The notes under the pieces are model-generated. The model was given only the letters and a program-made list of their open reading frames with translations. It was not told the DNA's origin and ran no database searches. Of a DNA stretch of 64,000 nt, positions 1-8,850 are shown one piece after another. The stretch comes from Verrucomicrobiota bacterium (GTDB lineage: Bacteria; Verrucomicrobiota; Verrucomicrobiia; Chthoniobacterales; Terrimicrobiaceae). Both the position numbers and the translations under genes were made by a program. Within the stretch, counting starts at the first letter, position 1. Each line of letters starts with the position of its first letter. The DNA lies in assembly GCA_026398255.1 (NCBI GenBank), contig JAPLTG010000035.1, positions 39,040-103,039 on the forward strand, written 5' to 3'.

Positions 1-1105
1 CCGAGATGGCGGGACGGATGCCTTGGTAGAAAAGATCGGTTTCGAGGTAAATCTGACCGTCGGTGATCGAGATGACATTCGTCGGGATGTAGGCTGAGAC
101 ATCGCCTGCCTGGGTCTCGATGATCGGGAGCGCGGTGAGTGAGCCATTGCCGCAATCTTCGGCGAGTCGGGCAGAGCGCTCGAGGAGGCGGCTGTGGAGA
201 TAAAACACATCGCCGGGATACGCCTCACGGCCCGAGGGGCGCTTGAGGAGGAGGGAAATCTGGCGGTAGGCGTTCGCGTGTTTGGTGAGATCGTCGAATA
301 CGATGAGGGCGTCCATCCCATGATCCATGAACCATTCGCCCATCGCAGCACCGGCGAACGGGGCGATGTATTGGTCGGCAGCGGTGTCGGAGGCCGTGGC
401 GGCGACGATGATAGTGTATTTCAGGGCGTCGCTGGCTTCCAGGGTCGAGACGACTCGGGCGATATTGGCGTTTTTCTGGCCGATGCCGACATAGATGGAA
501 TAGAGGGGGCGGAAATTCGGGTCGCCACTTTCCTCGGCGGCGCGGTTAATTTTCGCTTGGTTGATAATCGTGTCGATCGCGATGGTCGTCTTTCCGGTTG
601 CGCGGTCGCCGATGATGAGTTCGCGCTGGCCGCGGCCGACGGGAATCATGGCGTCCACACTCATGATGCCGGTCTGGACCGGTTGGCTCACCGGGCGGCG
701 CTTGATGATGCCAGGGGCGATTTTTTCAACGGGGTAGGTGGTGTCGTGCGGGATCGGGCCCTTGCCATCGATCGGGCGGCCGAGGGCGTCCACGACGCGG
801 CCGAGGAGACCCTTGCCGACGGGCACGGAGAGGAGTTTGCCGGTGGTTTTGGCCTCGGAGCCCTCGCTGATCTTGGTGTAGTCGCCGAGAACGATGACGC
901 CAACCTCGGTTTCCTCGAGGTTGAGGGCGAGACCCATGACGCCATCGGGAAATTCGATCATTTCATTCAGCTTCACGGCGCTGAGGCCTTCGACGCGGGC
1001 GATGCCGTCGCCGATTTCGCGGACGGTGCCGACATTGGTCTGGCGGGCTGAATGGTTTTTAACGGCGCTGATTTTCTCTTCGAGTTCGAGGACGATGTTG
1101 CTCAT
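1..1105 (-). CDS. atpA: F1Fo ATP synthase subunit alpha, 3' part missing
   Basis: This encodes the non-catalytic nucleotide-binding alpha subunit of the F1 sector of ATP synthase. Translating the minus strand from the ATG at 1105 gives about 368 residues before the window edge, out of roughly 505 usual for the family. The N-terminal beta-barrel region is followed by the P-loop GDRATGKT at residues 166-173 and by the stretch [20 protein letters not shown] typical of alpha subunits. It is the last visible gene of the minus-strand operon atpB-E-F-H-A, and atpG, atpD and atpC would be expected beyond the left edge. The truncation is only the window boundary. Confidence 0.97.
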   Translation of the reverse strand, partial: MSNIVLELEEKISAVKNHSARQTNVGTVREIGDGIARVEGLSAVKLNEMIEFPDGVMGLALNLEETEVGVIVLGDYTKISEGSEAKTTGKLLSVPVGKGLLGRVVDALGRPIDGKGPIPHDTTYPVEKIAPGIIKRRPVSQPVQTGIMSVDAMIPVGRGQRELIIGDRATGKTTIAIDTIINQAKINRAAEESGDPNFRPLYSIYVGIGQKNANIARVVSTLEASDALKYTIIVAATASDTAADQYIAPFAGAAMGEWFMDHGMDALIVFDDLTKHANAYRQISLLLKRPSGREAYPGDVFYLHSRLLERSARLAEDCGNGSLTALPIIETQAGDVSAYIPTNVISITDGQIYLETDLFYQGIRPAIS

Positions 1106-1125
1106 GGTTTTTGGAAAGTTGGGAT

Positions 1126-1512
1126 TCAGGATTGTTTGAGGGATTCGAGGCGGGATTGGATGCTGCCGTCCCAGACATTGCTACCGAGGCGGACGCGGAG
1201 GCCGCCGATGAGTTCCGGGTTGGAATGAAATTCGGCAGTGATTTCGCCAAAGCGGGCGATGAGGCTGGAAGTGATTTCGGCGCGGATGGAATCAGCGAGC
1301 GGGGTTGCGCTTTCGACCACGGCGTGGTGCCTGGCTGATTCCAACCGCGCGAGGCGTGTGAGGAATTTTAGCATCTGCACATAGAAGCGGGGCTTGCGGT
1401 CGGTGATTTCCGTGGCGATGCGGCGGATGCGGTCGGCATCGAGACGGCCATCGACCATGGCGAGTTCGAAGAGTTCCTTGGTTTGGCGGCGGGCTTCCCG
1501 GCTGAGTTTCAT
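1126..1512 (-). CDS. atpH: ATP synthase subunit delta (OSCP), unusually short
   Basis: The delta subunit links the F1 head to the b-subunit stator. The start [10 protein letters not shown] at 1512 was chosen because a longer reading frame to 1614 would run into atpF and adds low-complexity residues. The product is 128 residues, against about 175-180 in most bacteria. The conserved C-terminal signature [20 protein letters not shown] is intact and an N-terminal helix with TKELFELA is present. The middle of the six-helix N-terminal domain seems to be missing about 45 residues. It sits between atpF and atpA, so the identity is firm from context and C-terminus. Whether the shortened N-domain still clamps the alpha subunits is unknown. 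Confidence 0.88.
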   Translation of the reverse strand: MKLSREARRQTKELFELAMVDGRLDADRIRRIATEITDRKPRFYVQMLKFLTRLARLESARHHAVVESATPLADSIRAEITSSLIARFGEITAEFHSNPELIGGLRVRLGSNVWDGSIQSRLESLKQS

Positions 1513-1519
1513 TGTGGAA

Positions 1520-2029
1520 TCAGGCGGCGAGCTGCTTGGTGGTTTCGGCCGCGAGGCGTTGCTGGTCGGATTCGGTGAGAATCTTGCCGACAACGGCAGA
1601 TGTGGTGTCCACAACGAGGTTGACCATTTCCTTCTTCACCTCGGCAACCATGCGGGCGCGCTCGAGTTCCACATTTTCATTGGCCTTCTCGATGATGCCT
1701 TCGGCGTCCTTGATGGCTTGCTGAATGTGTTTTTGGGAGGAGGCGTCGCTGCTGGCACGGCCTTCTTCAATAATGCGCTGGGCATCGGCGTTGGCCTTGC
1801 GGAGGATTTCCTGGCAGCGGAGTTCGGAATCGGCGAGTTGCTTCTTGATCTTCTCGGCGTTGGCTTGGCCTTCCTCGATGGTTTTGCGGCGCTCTTCAAA
1901 AATGGCGATGATCGGTCCGAAGGCGAATTTCTTCAGAATGATGTAAACGGTGAGGAAAAGGATGACCTGAGCGAGGAATTTCGGCCAGGTGACGCCGAAC
2001 TGACTAAAAAGTTGGATGACTGTGTCCAT
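1520..2029 (-). CDS. atpF: ATP synthase Fo subunit b
   Basis: This is the peripheral stalk subunit of ATP synthase. The 169-residue product has one N-terminal membrane segment at about residues 15-38 (WPKFLAQVILFLTVYIILKK). A long charged, Ala/Glu/Lys-rich coiled coil follows, starting with FGPIIAIFEERRKTIEEG. Length and architecture match a standard single b subunit; there is no second b-type gene beside it. It lies 7 nt upstream of atpH and downstream of atpE, which is the normal operon order. Confidence 0.95.
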   Translation of the reverse strand: MDTVIQLFSQFGVTWPKFLAQVILFLTVYIILKKFAFGPIIAIFEERRKTIEEGQANAEKIKKQLADSELRCQEILRKANADAQRIIEEGRASSDASSQKHIQQAIKDAEGIIEKANENVELERARMVAEVKKEMVNLVVDTTSAVVGKILTESDQQRLAAETTKQLAA

Positions 2030-2108
2030 GAAAATCGAATGAGGTTTGCTGCGGAAAGCCGGGGAACCGGGACCGGCGGGTTGGCCGCGCGGTCCCGGCG
2101 GTGGATTT

Positions 2109-2351
2109 TTAGCGTCCTCCGAAGGCGAGGATGAGCGCGTAAATCGCGATAGCTTCGGAGAGGGCCATGCCGATGATGCTCAGGGTGAGCACCTTGCCGG
2201 ATGCACCTGGATTGCGGCCAACGGCTTCGACGGCCTTTGCGCCGATCATTCCGATGCCGAGGGCGGCGCCGGCACCCGCGATGGCGAGGGTGAAGCTGCC
2301 CGTAATTCCGCCTGCTGTCGCGGCGGCTTCTGCGATGAGTTGTGGTATCAT
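2109..2351 (-). CDS. atpE: ATP synthase Fo subunit c
   Basis: This is the ring-forming proteolipid that carries ions across the membrane. The start MIPQLIAEAA at 2351 gives 80 residues, the normal size; the open frame extends further upstream but only into atpB's other-frame sequence. Two hydrophobic hairpin helices flank the polar loop GRNPGASGK. The ion-binding carboxylate is Glu66 in GMALSEAIAIYAL. The helix-1 glutamine and the Ser/Thr after the glutamate, which define sodium-binding rings, are replaced by Ile33 and Ala67, so proton coupling is inferred. Confidence 0.95.
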   Translation of the reverse strand: MIPQLIAEAAATAGGITGSFTLAIAGAGAALGIGMIGAKAVEAVGRNPGASGKVLTLSIIGMALSEAIAIYALILAFGGR

Positions 2352-2419
2352 TTTATGGTGTGTGTTGTTTTTCCCGTCGCCGCCCGCAGTCTTGCCACGG
2401 TCCCGGAGACGAAAGTGTT

Positions 2420-3280
2420 TTAGTGCTCCTCCTCGTCGTGCGAGGTGGAGAGTTGAATATAGACGGCGCAAAGGAGCATGAAGACGGCCGCTTGCAGTAG
2501 GCCGACCAAAAGCTCGAGGCCGTAGAAAGGAACCGGAACGATGATCGACATCGGGTAGGCCACCCACTCGGGCAGGCCGAGGTTTTTTCCCAGCGTGATC
2601 ATGGTGGAGAGGAGGTTCTCGCCGGCGAAGACATTGCCGAACAGCCGGAGTGAGAGCGAGACAGGGCGGAAGGCGATCGAGACGACTTCGATGACGCCGA
2701 CGAAGAGAAATACTGGAATCAAAATAACGGCCATCATGCCGGTGAGCCCGCCCTTTACGCCGAAGAGGTGGTTTAAGAAATTCTTCACGCCCACTTCGCT
2801 GAGTGACCAGTAGAGCCAGAACACCATGAACACCGTCGCCATCGCGAGGGTCATGTTAAGGTCTGCTGTGGTGGGACGGAGGATCGGGGTGGTGACTTCA
2901 AAGCCTTGGGCCGTGTCTTGTCCCCAGCCGATCGAGCCGACGCCAGGCAGGAGGGCGAACCAGTTTGAGACGATGATGAAAATGAAGAGCGTGGCGAGCA
3001 GGGAAAAAACCCGCGCGACCATGTGGTGGCCGACGATCCCCTCGATCGTGTCGTAGAGGCCTTGCACGAGAGCCTCGAAAAAGTTCTGCGCCGGACCGGG
3101 CACGACGGAGAGTTGACGGGTGGCTTTGCGAGCGAACCAGATGATCAGGAGGGAGACAAAAGCGCTGACGAAGATCGAGTTTGAGAGCCAGTCGACAAAG
3201 GATCCGCTGCCATCGCCTTTCGGAAAAATCGTCGGCGCATCCAAAGTCAGAACTGCTGCAAAAAGTGTGGTCAAAGGCAT
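2420..3280 (-). CDS. atpB: ATP synthase Fo subunit a
   Basis: Subunit a forms the proton half-channels next to the c ring. The start MPLTTLFAAV at 3280 yields 286 residues; an upstream in-frame start at 3313 would add 11 unconserved residues. Several membrane helices are visible, with the conserved SLSLRLFGNVFAGE in the fourth, which carries the essential arginine, and a C-terminal helix containing YGLELLVGLLQAAVFMLL. It is the first gene of the minus-strand atp operon. There is no atpI upstream; prfC ends about 150 nt away instead. Confidence 0.95.
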   Translation of the reverse strand: MPLTTLFAAVLTLDAPTIFPKGDGSGSFVDWLSNSIFVSAFVSLLIIWFARKATRQLSVVPGPAQNFFEALVQGLYDTIEGIVGHHMVARVFSLLATLFIFIIVSNWFALLPGVGSIGWGQDTAQGFEVTTPILRPTTADLNMTLAMATVFMVFWLYWSLSEVGVKNFLNHLFGVKGGLTGMMAVILIPVFLFVGVIEVVSIAFRPVSLSLRLFGNVFAGENLLSTMITLGKNLGLPEWVAYPMSIIVPVPFYGLELLVGLLQAAVFMLLCAVYIQLSTSHDEEEH

Positions 3281-3377
3281 GTCGTGGTGTCGGTATCCCG
3301 GTATTCGGCCCATTGGGAGCTTCCAAGATTGGCAGAGGGGTGGCCAAAATGGAACGGTTCCGAAAGCGGAGCCGTGG

Positions 3378-3405
3378 TTAATACCAGAGAGCTTTTTTTA
3401 GGCAA
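3378..3405 (-). promoter_or_regulatory. possible sigma-70 promoter of the atp operon
   Basis: On the minus strand the gap between prfC and atpB contains TTGCCT, a 16-nt spacer and TATTAA. Both boxes match four of six consensus bases. It lies about 100 nt upstream of the atpB start. The match is modest and was found by eye, so it is only a candidate. Confidence 0.3.
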
Positions 3406-3432
3406 CCTCAAAGCTTGTTTTTCGTCCCTCGC

Positions 3433-5043
3433 TCAAGTGGTCCGTGGCGGCGAGGGGGGCTCCGCCCCGAAAGAATGCGCGGGATTTTTTTCCTCGAGAT
3501 AGCCAATCGTCCAGGAACTCGGAAGAAGAACGACCCAAAATCCGGAGGCATCCTTGGCCATCACGCAGCCGCTGGGCAGGAGCAATTCGGGACGCTCGGT
3601 CAGCGGGGCACCATCGACCAGCGGCCAGCGGGCGAATTGCCACGGGGCGGTCTCCACGCGGCAATCGGCGCTGTATTCGGTCTCGAGCCGGTATTGCATG
3701 ACTTCGAATTGCAGGGGGCCGACGGCGCCGAGGAGCGGCACGCGCTGCACAGAATCGGGAAGCTCGAATTGCTGGGCGACGCCTTCTTTGAGGAGTTGGT
3801 CGAGGCCTTCGCGGAAGCGTTTGAATTTCGCCGTGCTCGAATTCCGCAGGTAGGCGAAACACTCGGGCGCAAAGCGAGGCGTTTCTTCATAGCGAATCGT
3901 GGAATCCTCGCTCACGGTGTCACCGATCAAGAAATCGTAATTCCCCACGATGCCGACCACATCGCCGGCCCAGGCTTCATCCACGGTCTCGCGTTCCTGC
4001 GCGAAGAGGCGCTGGGAATTTCCAAGGCGCACGGGTTTGCCGAGGCGGACATGGTGGGCATTCATGTCGCGGCGGAAGCAGCCCGAGACGATGCGAATGA
4101 AGGAAACGCGGTCGCGGTGCTTGGGGTTCATGTTCGCCTGGATCTTGAAAACGAAGCCCGAGAATTTTTCCGAAGCCGGCTCGATTTCCTGCTCGCCGCT
4201 TTGGCGCGGAGCGGGTGGGGGAGCGAGGCGGAGGAAGTTGTCGAGCAGGAGCTGAACGCCGAAATTGTTCGCGGCGCTCCCGAAAAAAACGGGCGTGGCC
4301 TTGCCGGCGCGGACGGCGTCGAAATCAAATTCCGCGCCTGCGCCTTCGAGGAGTTCGAGTTCGTCACGGACCCTTTTGTGGACATCCGGCGCGAGCGCCT
4401 GGCTCACGGTGGCGTCATCGATTCCCGCGACAGAAACCGGGGCGCGGTAGGTGCCGCCGGGGGTTCGCTCGAAAAGGTGGACTGCCTTCTGCTCGCGATC
4501 GAACACGCCTCGAAATTCGGGCCCGTCGCCGAGCGGCCAATTCATCGGGATCGCGTGGATGCCGAGGACGGATTCGAGTTCATCCAAAAGCTCGAGAGCC
4601 GGGCGGGCCGGGCGGTCGAGCTTGTTCATGAAAGTGAAGATCGGCACGCCGCGCTTACGGCAAACCTCGAAGAGTTTTCGCGTCTGCGACTCGATGCCTT
4701 TGCCGGCGTCCACCACCATCACAGCGGCATCCACGGCGGTGAGCACGCGGTAGGTATCCTCCGAGAAATCCTTGTGGCCCGGGGTGTCGAGGAGATTGAC
4801 CACACAGCCGTTGTAGTCGAATTGCAGAACTGTCGAGCTAACCGAGATGCCGCGCTGTTTTTCGAGTTCCATCCAATCGCTCGTGGTGGCGCGCTGGTTT
4901 TTGCGGGAGGTCACGCTGCCGGCGAGTTGAACGGCCCCGCCATAGAGTAAGAATTTTTCGGTGAGGGTGGTTTTACCGGCGTCGGGGTGTGAGATGATGG
5001 CGAAGGTCCGGCGTCGCGCGATTTCGCGCTGGGCGATACTCAT
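3433..5043 (-). CDS. prfC: peptide chain release factor 3
   Basis: RF3 is a translational GTPase that recycles RF1 and RF2 from the ribosome after peptide release. From MSIAQREIARRR at 5043 the product is 536 residues, the usual size. The GTPase motifs are visible: SHPDAGKT at residues 18-25, RGISVSS for switch I, DTPGHKDF for G3 and NKLDRPAR for G4. EF-G-like domains II and III follow. The open frame extends about 500 nt further upstream, but that is the neighbouring peptidase gene in another frame. Its ATG overlaps the stop codon of that gene in an ATGA arrangement, which indicates translational coupling. The last dozen residues include a GC-rich stretch from a small inverted repeat. Confidence 0.95.
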   Translation of the reverse strand: MSIAQREIARRRTFAIISHPDAGKTTLTEKFLLYGGAVQLAGSVTSRKNQRATTSDWMELEKQRGISVSSTVLQFDYNGCVVNLLDTPGHKDFSEDTYRVLTAVDAAVMVVDAGKGIESQTRKLFEVCRKRGVPIFTFMNKLDRPARPALELLDELESVLGIHAIPMNWPLGDGPEFRGVFDREQKAVHLFERTPGGTYRAPVSVAGIDDATVSQALAPDVHKRVRDELELLEGAGAEFDFDAVRAGKATPVFFGSAANNFGVQLLLDNFLRLAPPPAPRQSGEQEIEPASEKFSGFVFKIQANMNPKHRDRVSFIRIVSGCFRRDMNAHHVRLGKPVRLGNSQRLFAQERETVDEAWAGDVVGIVGNYDFLIGDTVSEDSTIRYEETPRFAPECFAYLRNSSTAKFKRFREGLDQLLKEGVAQQFELPDSVQRVPLLGAVGPLQFEVMQYRLETEYSADCRVETAPWQFARWPLVDGAPLTERPELLLPSGCVMAKDASGFWVVLLPSSWTIGYLEEKNPAHSFGAEPPSPPRTT

Positions 5044-6161
5044 ATTTCGAAAGGTTTGGGAAGTCGGGTCAGGAGCTTGGCGCCAGTTTTTGTGATGAGC
5101 ACGACATCTTCGTGGCGCACGCCGCCGAGGCCGGGCATGTAGATTCCAGGCTCCACGGTGAGGATTTGGCCGGGCTGGAAAATGGCTTCGGAGAACCTCG
5201 GCGACTCGTGGACTTCCAGGCCGAGGCCGTGGCCGGTGCCGTGGAAAAATCCCTGCCAGCGGCCGTTTTTGATCTCGGTCGGATAGCCTTGGTCGGCGAA
5301 GAATTTTTTTACCATGTTGTGGATGATGCGGCCCTCGACGCCGGGCTTGATCGCATCGAGTGCGAGTTTTTGGCCTTCTAAACAGGTATTCCACAGTCGG
5401 CGCTGCTCCTCGCTGGCGCGGCCGCGAACGACCGTGCGGGTGATGTCGCCGTGGAAGCACGAGCGGATGTCGCGCGGGAAGATGTCGAGGATGATGAGTT
5501 GGTTGGCAAAAAGCTGACCCGATCCGCGGTGGTGGGGATCGCAAGCCTGTTGGCCGCCGGCAACGATCGTGTCGCCCCGGGCCTCGCCGCCAGCGCGGAC
5601 CACGGCGGTTTCCATTTCGATGCGGAGGAGTTCGGAGGTCAGGTGAGTGCCGTTGAAAGACAGCGCGCCGTCTTTGAGAATCTTCGAGGCGCGGAGGACT
5701 TCGATGCCACGGGTCATGCCGATCTCCGAGATGCGGATGGCATTTTCCAAAGCATGCACCTCGGGTCGGGATTTGATTTCGCGTTCTGGCACAAACGGGT
5801 CGCGAACGGGCTTCACATCGATGCCGGCTTTTTTCAGATCGCGGGCATGGCCGAAGGGAAAATCTGTGGGGACTTTGACCTCACGGATATTTTTCGAGAC
5901 GAGCCAAGTCGCGATGACTTTCGCGTAGGAGGGCGTTTTGCCGGGGGCTTTTTCGGCGAGTTTGGAAAATTCGGAGAAGGCTTCGACGGAATCGACTTTC
6001 GCCTCGGCGCGGCCCCGATCGATTTCGAGATCGCTGAGCAGGATGTGTTTTTTGCCTGCCGTCTCAAGATACGCGAAGGCATCGGGAGCACGGAACCCGC
6101 CGAGATAAAGCAGGTCCGCATTGGTCTCGGGACAAGCGATGAGGAGTTTGGATCGAGCCAT
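5040..6161 (-). CDS. M24-family Xaa-Pro peptidase (prolidase/aminopeptidase P type)
   Basis: This is a dinuclear metallopeptidase that cleaves peptides at Xaa-Pro bonds. The 373-residue product has an N-terminal creatinase-like domain (residues 1-150) and a C-terminal pita-bread domain. The expected metal ligands can be seen: the Asp pair in LDIFPRD and FHGDITRT, the His in GTGHGLGLEVHE, and the two Glu in TVEPGIYMPG and RHEDVVLIT. It is followed by prfC with a 4-nt overlap. The sequence cannot separate PepP from PepQ specificity, so no symbol is given. Confidence 0.88.
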   Translation of the reverse strand: MARSKLLIACPETNADLLYLGGFRAPDAFAYLETAGKKHILLSDLEIDRGRAEAKVDSVEAFSEFSKLAEKAPGKTPSYAKVIATWLVSKNIREVKVPTDFPFGHARDLKKAGIDVKPVRDPFVPEREIKSRPEVHALENAIRISEIGMTRGIEVLRASKILKDGALSFNGTHLTSELLRIEMETAVVRAGGEARGDTIVAGGQQACDPHHRGSGQLFANQLIILDIFPRDIRSCFHGDITRTVVRGRASEEQRRLWNTCLEGQKLALDAIKPGVEGRIIHNMVKKFFADQGYPTEIKNGRWQGFFHGTGHGLGLEVHESPRFSEAIFQPGQILTVEPGIYMPGLGGVRHEDVVLITKTGAKLLTRLPKPFEI

Positions 6162-6220
6162 GGTTTTCGAGGAGCGGATTATCTAATCCGCGAATGGGGC
6201 AAGGGCCAGCGGGATTTGAT

Positions 6221-6865
6221 TCAAATCGCCGCGCGGACGGCTTGGAGGAACGCGCGGACCTTGGCGGGGTCTTTCTTGCCGGGCGATTCCTCCACGCCTC
6301 CCGCGACATCCACGGCGGCGGGTCGAGCGATGCGAATTGCCTCGGCGACATTGTCGGGATTCAAGCCTCCGGCGAGCACGAAGCGGTGCTCGGGATGTTC
6401 CGCAACAAACGCGCCGATCATTTTCCAATCGGCTATTTTTCCTGTTCCCCCGTAGGCCGCAGGCGACCAGGAATCGAGGAGGATGTGAGGGGTCGAAAAG
6501 CGGTTGGCTTCGGCGAGGGATTCGTCGTCACGCACGCGGATGGCCTTCATCCAGTTCGTCACTCCCGACATCGCACATTGGGTGGGGGATTCATCGCCGT
6601 GGAATTGGATCATCTCGAAGCACCCCGAGCGCCAGAGCGTGTCGAGCAACTCGGGCTCGGGATTGACGACGACCGCCACGCGGTCCACCAAGCCATTCAA
6701 GCCCCGAATCCACTCGAGCGATTCCAGCGGGATGTGGCGCGAGGAGCCGGGAAAAAAATTGAAGCCCAGCGCATCGGTGCCGGCTTCCACGCAATCGAGG
6801 GCGTCGTCCTCGCGGGTGATGCCGCAGATTTTCACATGCCCGGCCCCGGGTCCGAAGAGCCTCAT
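6221..6865 (-). CDS. trpF: phosphoribosylanthranilate isomerase
   Basis: TrpF performs the Amadori rearrangement of phosphoribosylanthranilate, the third step of tryptophan synthesis. The 214-residue single TIM barrel is of normal length. The catalytic cysteine lies in VKICGITREDDA near the N-terminus and the catalytic aspartate in AVDVAGGVEESPG near the C-terminus. The phosphate-binding VLAGGLNPDNV precedes it. Its start overlaps the stop of the small membrane protein upstream by 4 nt. No other trp gene is nearby. Confidence 0.95.
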   Translation of the reverse strand: MRLFGPGAGHVKICGITREDDALDCVEAGTDALGFNFFPGSSRHIPLESLEWIRGLNGLVDRVAVVVNPEPELLDTLWRSGCFEMIQFHGDESPTQCAMSGVTNWMKAIRVRDDESLAEANRFSTPHILLDSWSPAAYGGTGKIADWKMIGAFVAEHPEHRFVLAGGLNPDNVAEAIRIARPAAVDVAGGVEESPGKKDPAKVRAFLQAVRAAI

Positions 6866-7278
6866 TCGATCACGCGGGCGTCCGCTTTTTTGATCGAGGG
6901 GTGATGGGTGATGGTGTGGATCTTCCCGTCACTCGTGCGGAAGAAGGAACTTAAAATCCAGCTCACGAGGCTGATCACAATGGATCCGAAAAACGCATTC
7001 CAGAAGCCATCCACCGAAAACGAAGGGACGATCTGGGCCACAAGCATCAGCATCAGGGCATTCACCACCAAAATGAAAAGGCCCATCGTCACGATGATAA
7101 AAGGAATGCTGAGCAGGAGCAGAATTGGCCGAACGAAGGCATTGACGATTCCCAGAAGGAGCGAGGCCCCAAGGAGTGCACCGGCGCTGTTGCAATGAAT
7201 GCCGGGAATGAGTTTTTCGGCGGCGAATACGGCGATGGTCGTTACCAACCAGCGAATCAGGAAAGCAGTCACAGCCAA
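6862..7278 (-). CDS. small four-helix membrane protein, phage holin superfamily IV type
   Basis: The 138-residue protein has four hydrophobic segments at about residues 4-22, 35-52, 58-80 and 90-112. It includes GIVNAFVRPILLLLSIPF, a hallmark of the PF04020-type family of 4-TMS proteins. These occur widely in bacterial chromosomes, and despite the phage holin label most have no known phage link. The C-terminal 25 residues are polar with HTITHHPS. It is the first gene of a minus-strand pair with trpF. Its function is unknown. Confidence 0.75.
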   Translation of the reverse strand: MAVTAFLIRWLVTTIAVFAAEKLIPGIHCNSAGALLGASLLLGIVNAFVRPILLLLSIPFIIVTMGLFILVVNALMLMLVAQIVPSFSVDGFWNAFFGSIVISLVSWILSSFFRTSDGKIHTITHHPSIKKADARVIE

Positions 7279-7352
7279 AAACTAATTCCGGTCGGATTTT
7301 TTTGAAGATTTATTTTGCAAATCCCGGCGGGGAGTTCCACTAATCACGCACT

Positions 7353-7664
7353 ATGCCAGCCAAAAAAAGCAAAGCAGAGTCCAAGACCAAGGAGGTCAAA
7401 GCCAAGAAGACAGTCGCTCCGGCGGCCAAGAAGTCTCCCAAAACTGTAACAAAATCTCCCGCCAAGGCTAAGGCCGCTCCAGTCAAGTTTGCGAAGCCCC
7501 CCGCACCTGCACCAACTCCTGTGATCACACAGGATCAGATCGCCACCCGCGCCTATTATATTGGTGAGCGCCGCCAGACGATGGGTTGGCCCGGTGATCC
7601 CTCGACCGACTGGATCGACGCGGAAGCTCAATTGATCGCCGAGGCGAAACGCAAAAAAATCTAG
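7353..7664 (+). CDS. DUF2934 protein with lysine/alanine/proline-rich histone H1-like N-terminus
   Basis: The 103-residue product has two parts. Residues 1-57 are almost entirely Lys, Ala, Pro, Ser, Thr and Val (PAKKSKAESKTKEVKAKK and so on), like bacterial H1-type tails. Residues 60-103 hold the DUF2934 core, IATRAYYIGERRQTMGWPG followed by WIDAEAQLIAEAKRKKI. DUF2934 has no assigned function. The basic tail suggests nucleic acid or nucleoid binding, which is inference. A GGGGAG stretch lies upstream of the ATG but at poor spacing. The gene stands alone between a divergent minus-strand gene and the carbonic anhydrase gene. Confidence 0.8.
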   Translation: MPAKKSKAESKTKEVKAKKTVAPAAKKSPKTVTKSPAKAKAAPVKFAKPPAPAPTPVITQDQIATRAYYIGERRQTMGWPGDPSTDWIDAEAQLIAEAKRKKI

Positions 7665-7695
7665 TTTTTTCATCCTCCAAATCCCTTCCCGGCTA

Positions 7696-8241
7696 GTGAC
7701 GATCGAAGAGCGCCTTAATAAATTTCTCGGACGGCAACCCAAAACCTCTCTCGCGGCGTTTGTTGCCTCGAATGCGACTCTGGTCGGGGATGTGCGGTTG
7801 GGCCGAAACTCGAGTGTTTTCTATGGAGCTGTGCTCCGTGGAGATATCGAATCGATTGTGATCGGGGAGGGGACCAATGTGCAGGACGGAGCCATCGTCC
7901 ACCTGGCCGACGATATGCCAGCTGTGATCGGGGCGAATTGCACGATCGGCCACGCGGCGATTATTCATGCCTGCCGGATTGGCGACCTCTGTCTGGTGGG
8001 AATGGGAGCCACGGTGCTCGACGGGGCCGAGATCGGCGATGAATGCCTCATCGGGGCCAAGGCCCTCGTGACCCAACGCACGAAAATCCCGCCGCGCTCG
8101 CTGGTGATCGGGTCACCGGCCAAAGTCGTTCGCGAATTGACCCCCGAGGAATTACTTTCGCTCCGCCAGAGCGCGGAAAAATACATCGCCGTGGCGCACG
8201 CGCACGCCTCCCGGCAATCAGCCGTTGCCGGGGATTTGTGA
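7696..8241 (+). CDS. gamma-class carbonic anhydrase family protein
   Basis: This is a left-handed beta-helix protein of hexapeptide repeats, 181 residues, in the Cam/YrdA/PaaY group. The three zinc-ligand histidines are at residues 69 (AIVHL), 86 and 91 (IGHAAIIHAC). The conserved RGD at 48-50 and the NVQDG stretch at 61-65 are present. The family hydrates CO2 in some members, while many homologues have no proven activity. The start is a GTG with no strong ribosome-binding site. A C-terminal helix (LTPEELLSLRQSAEKYIAVA) follows the helix domain, as is usual for trimer packing. It lies 40 nt before pgsA. Confidence 0.9.
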   Translation: MTIEERLNKFLGRQPKTSLAAFVASNATLVGDVRLGRNSSVFYGAVLRGDIESIVIGEGTNVQDGAIVHLADDMPAVIGANCTIGHAAIIHACRIGDLCLVGMGATVLDGAEIGDECLIGAKALVTQRTKIPPRSLVIGSPAKVVRELTPEELLSLRQSAEKYIAVAHAHASRQSAVAGDL

Positions 8242-8281
8242 TGGGTTTTATCCCGGCCCGCACGTCGTCAGCCACCTTCGC

Positions 8282-8845
8282 ATGAATCTTCCAAACCGCC
8301 TGACGCTGGCGAGGCTGGGGTTCGCGGCGCTTTTTGTCGTCTGTTTCTCGGTGGATTTTCCCTACGGATTCAGCGTGGCATTCGGGTTGTTCTTGCTCGC
8401 CACATTCACCGATTGGCTCGATGGCGAGATTGCCCGGCGTCACCAACTCGTCACGGATTTCGGAAAGCTCATGGATCCGCTGGCCGACAAGATTCTCACC
8501 GCCGCCGCTTTCATTTGCCTTGTCGCGCACGAGGCGATTCCCGTTTGGGCCGTGACGCTCATCATTTCCCGGGAATTTCTGATTACTGGCCTACGGTCGC
8601 TCGCGGCCTCGAAAGGGATCGTGTTGCCCGCTGACACGCTGGGAAAACACAAGACCTCCTGGCAAATGGGCACGATTCTTTACTTCCTGCTCCTTCTCGC
8701 GTGGAAAGAGTTCGCCCACCCCGCCTGGTTTGAAAGCGCGTGGTGGGCGGGCACGCACATTTTTGTGCCAATCATGGTCACGCTCTCGACTTGGTCCGGG
8801 CTGACCTATCTTTACAAGAACCGCGACCTGATCGACGGGCGTTGA
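8282..8845 (+). CDS. pgsA: CDP-diacylglycerol--glycerol-3-phosphate 3-phosphatidyltransferase
   Basis: PgsA makes phosphatidylglycerol phosphate, the committed step to phosphatidylglycerol and cardiolipin, in the inner membrane. The start MNLPNRLTLARLG at 8282 matches the typical N-terminus and gives 187 residues; the open frame begins earlier at 8225. The CDP-alcohol phosphotransferase motif DG-x2-AR-x8-G-x3-D-x3-D is present in DGEIARRHQLVTDFGK followed by LMDPLADK. Several membrane helices follow. Confidence 0.94.
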   Translation: MNLPNRLTLARLGFAALFVVCFSVDFPYGFSVAFGLFLLATFTDWLDGEIARRHQLVTDFGKLMDPLADKILTAAAFICLVAHEAIPVWAVTLIISREFLITGLRSLAASKGIVLPADTLGKHKTSWQMGTILYFLLLLAWKEFAHPAWFESAWWAGTHIFVPIMVTLSTWSGLTYLYKNRDLIDGR

Positions 8846-8850
8846 TTTTT

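Noticed and set aside
194..1051. A long plus-strand open frame of 285 codons opposite atpA
   Set aside because: It is antisense to the clear alpha subunit. High GC keeps the opposite strand open, and the translation has no family features.
3415..4950. A 511-codon plus-strand open frame opposite prfC
   Set aside because: RF3 motifs lie in order on the minus strand; the plus frame is a GC shadow.
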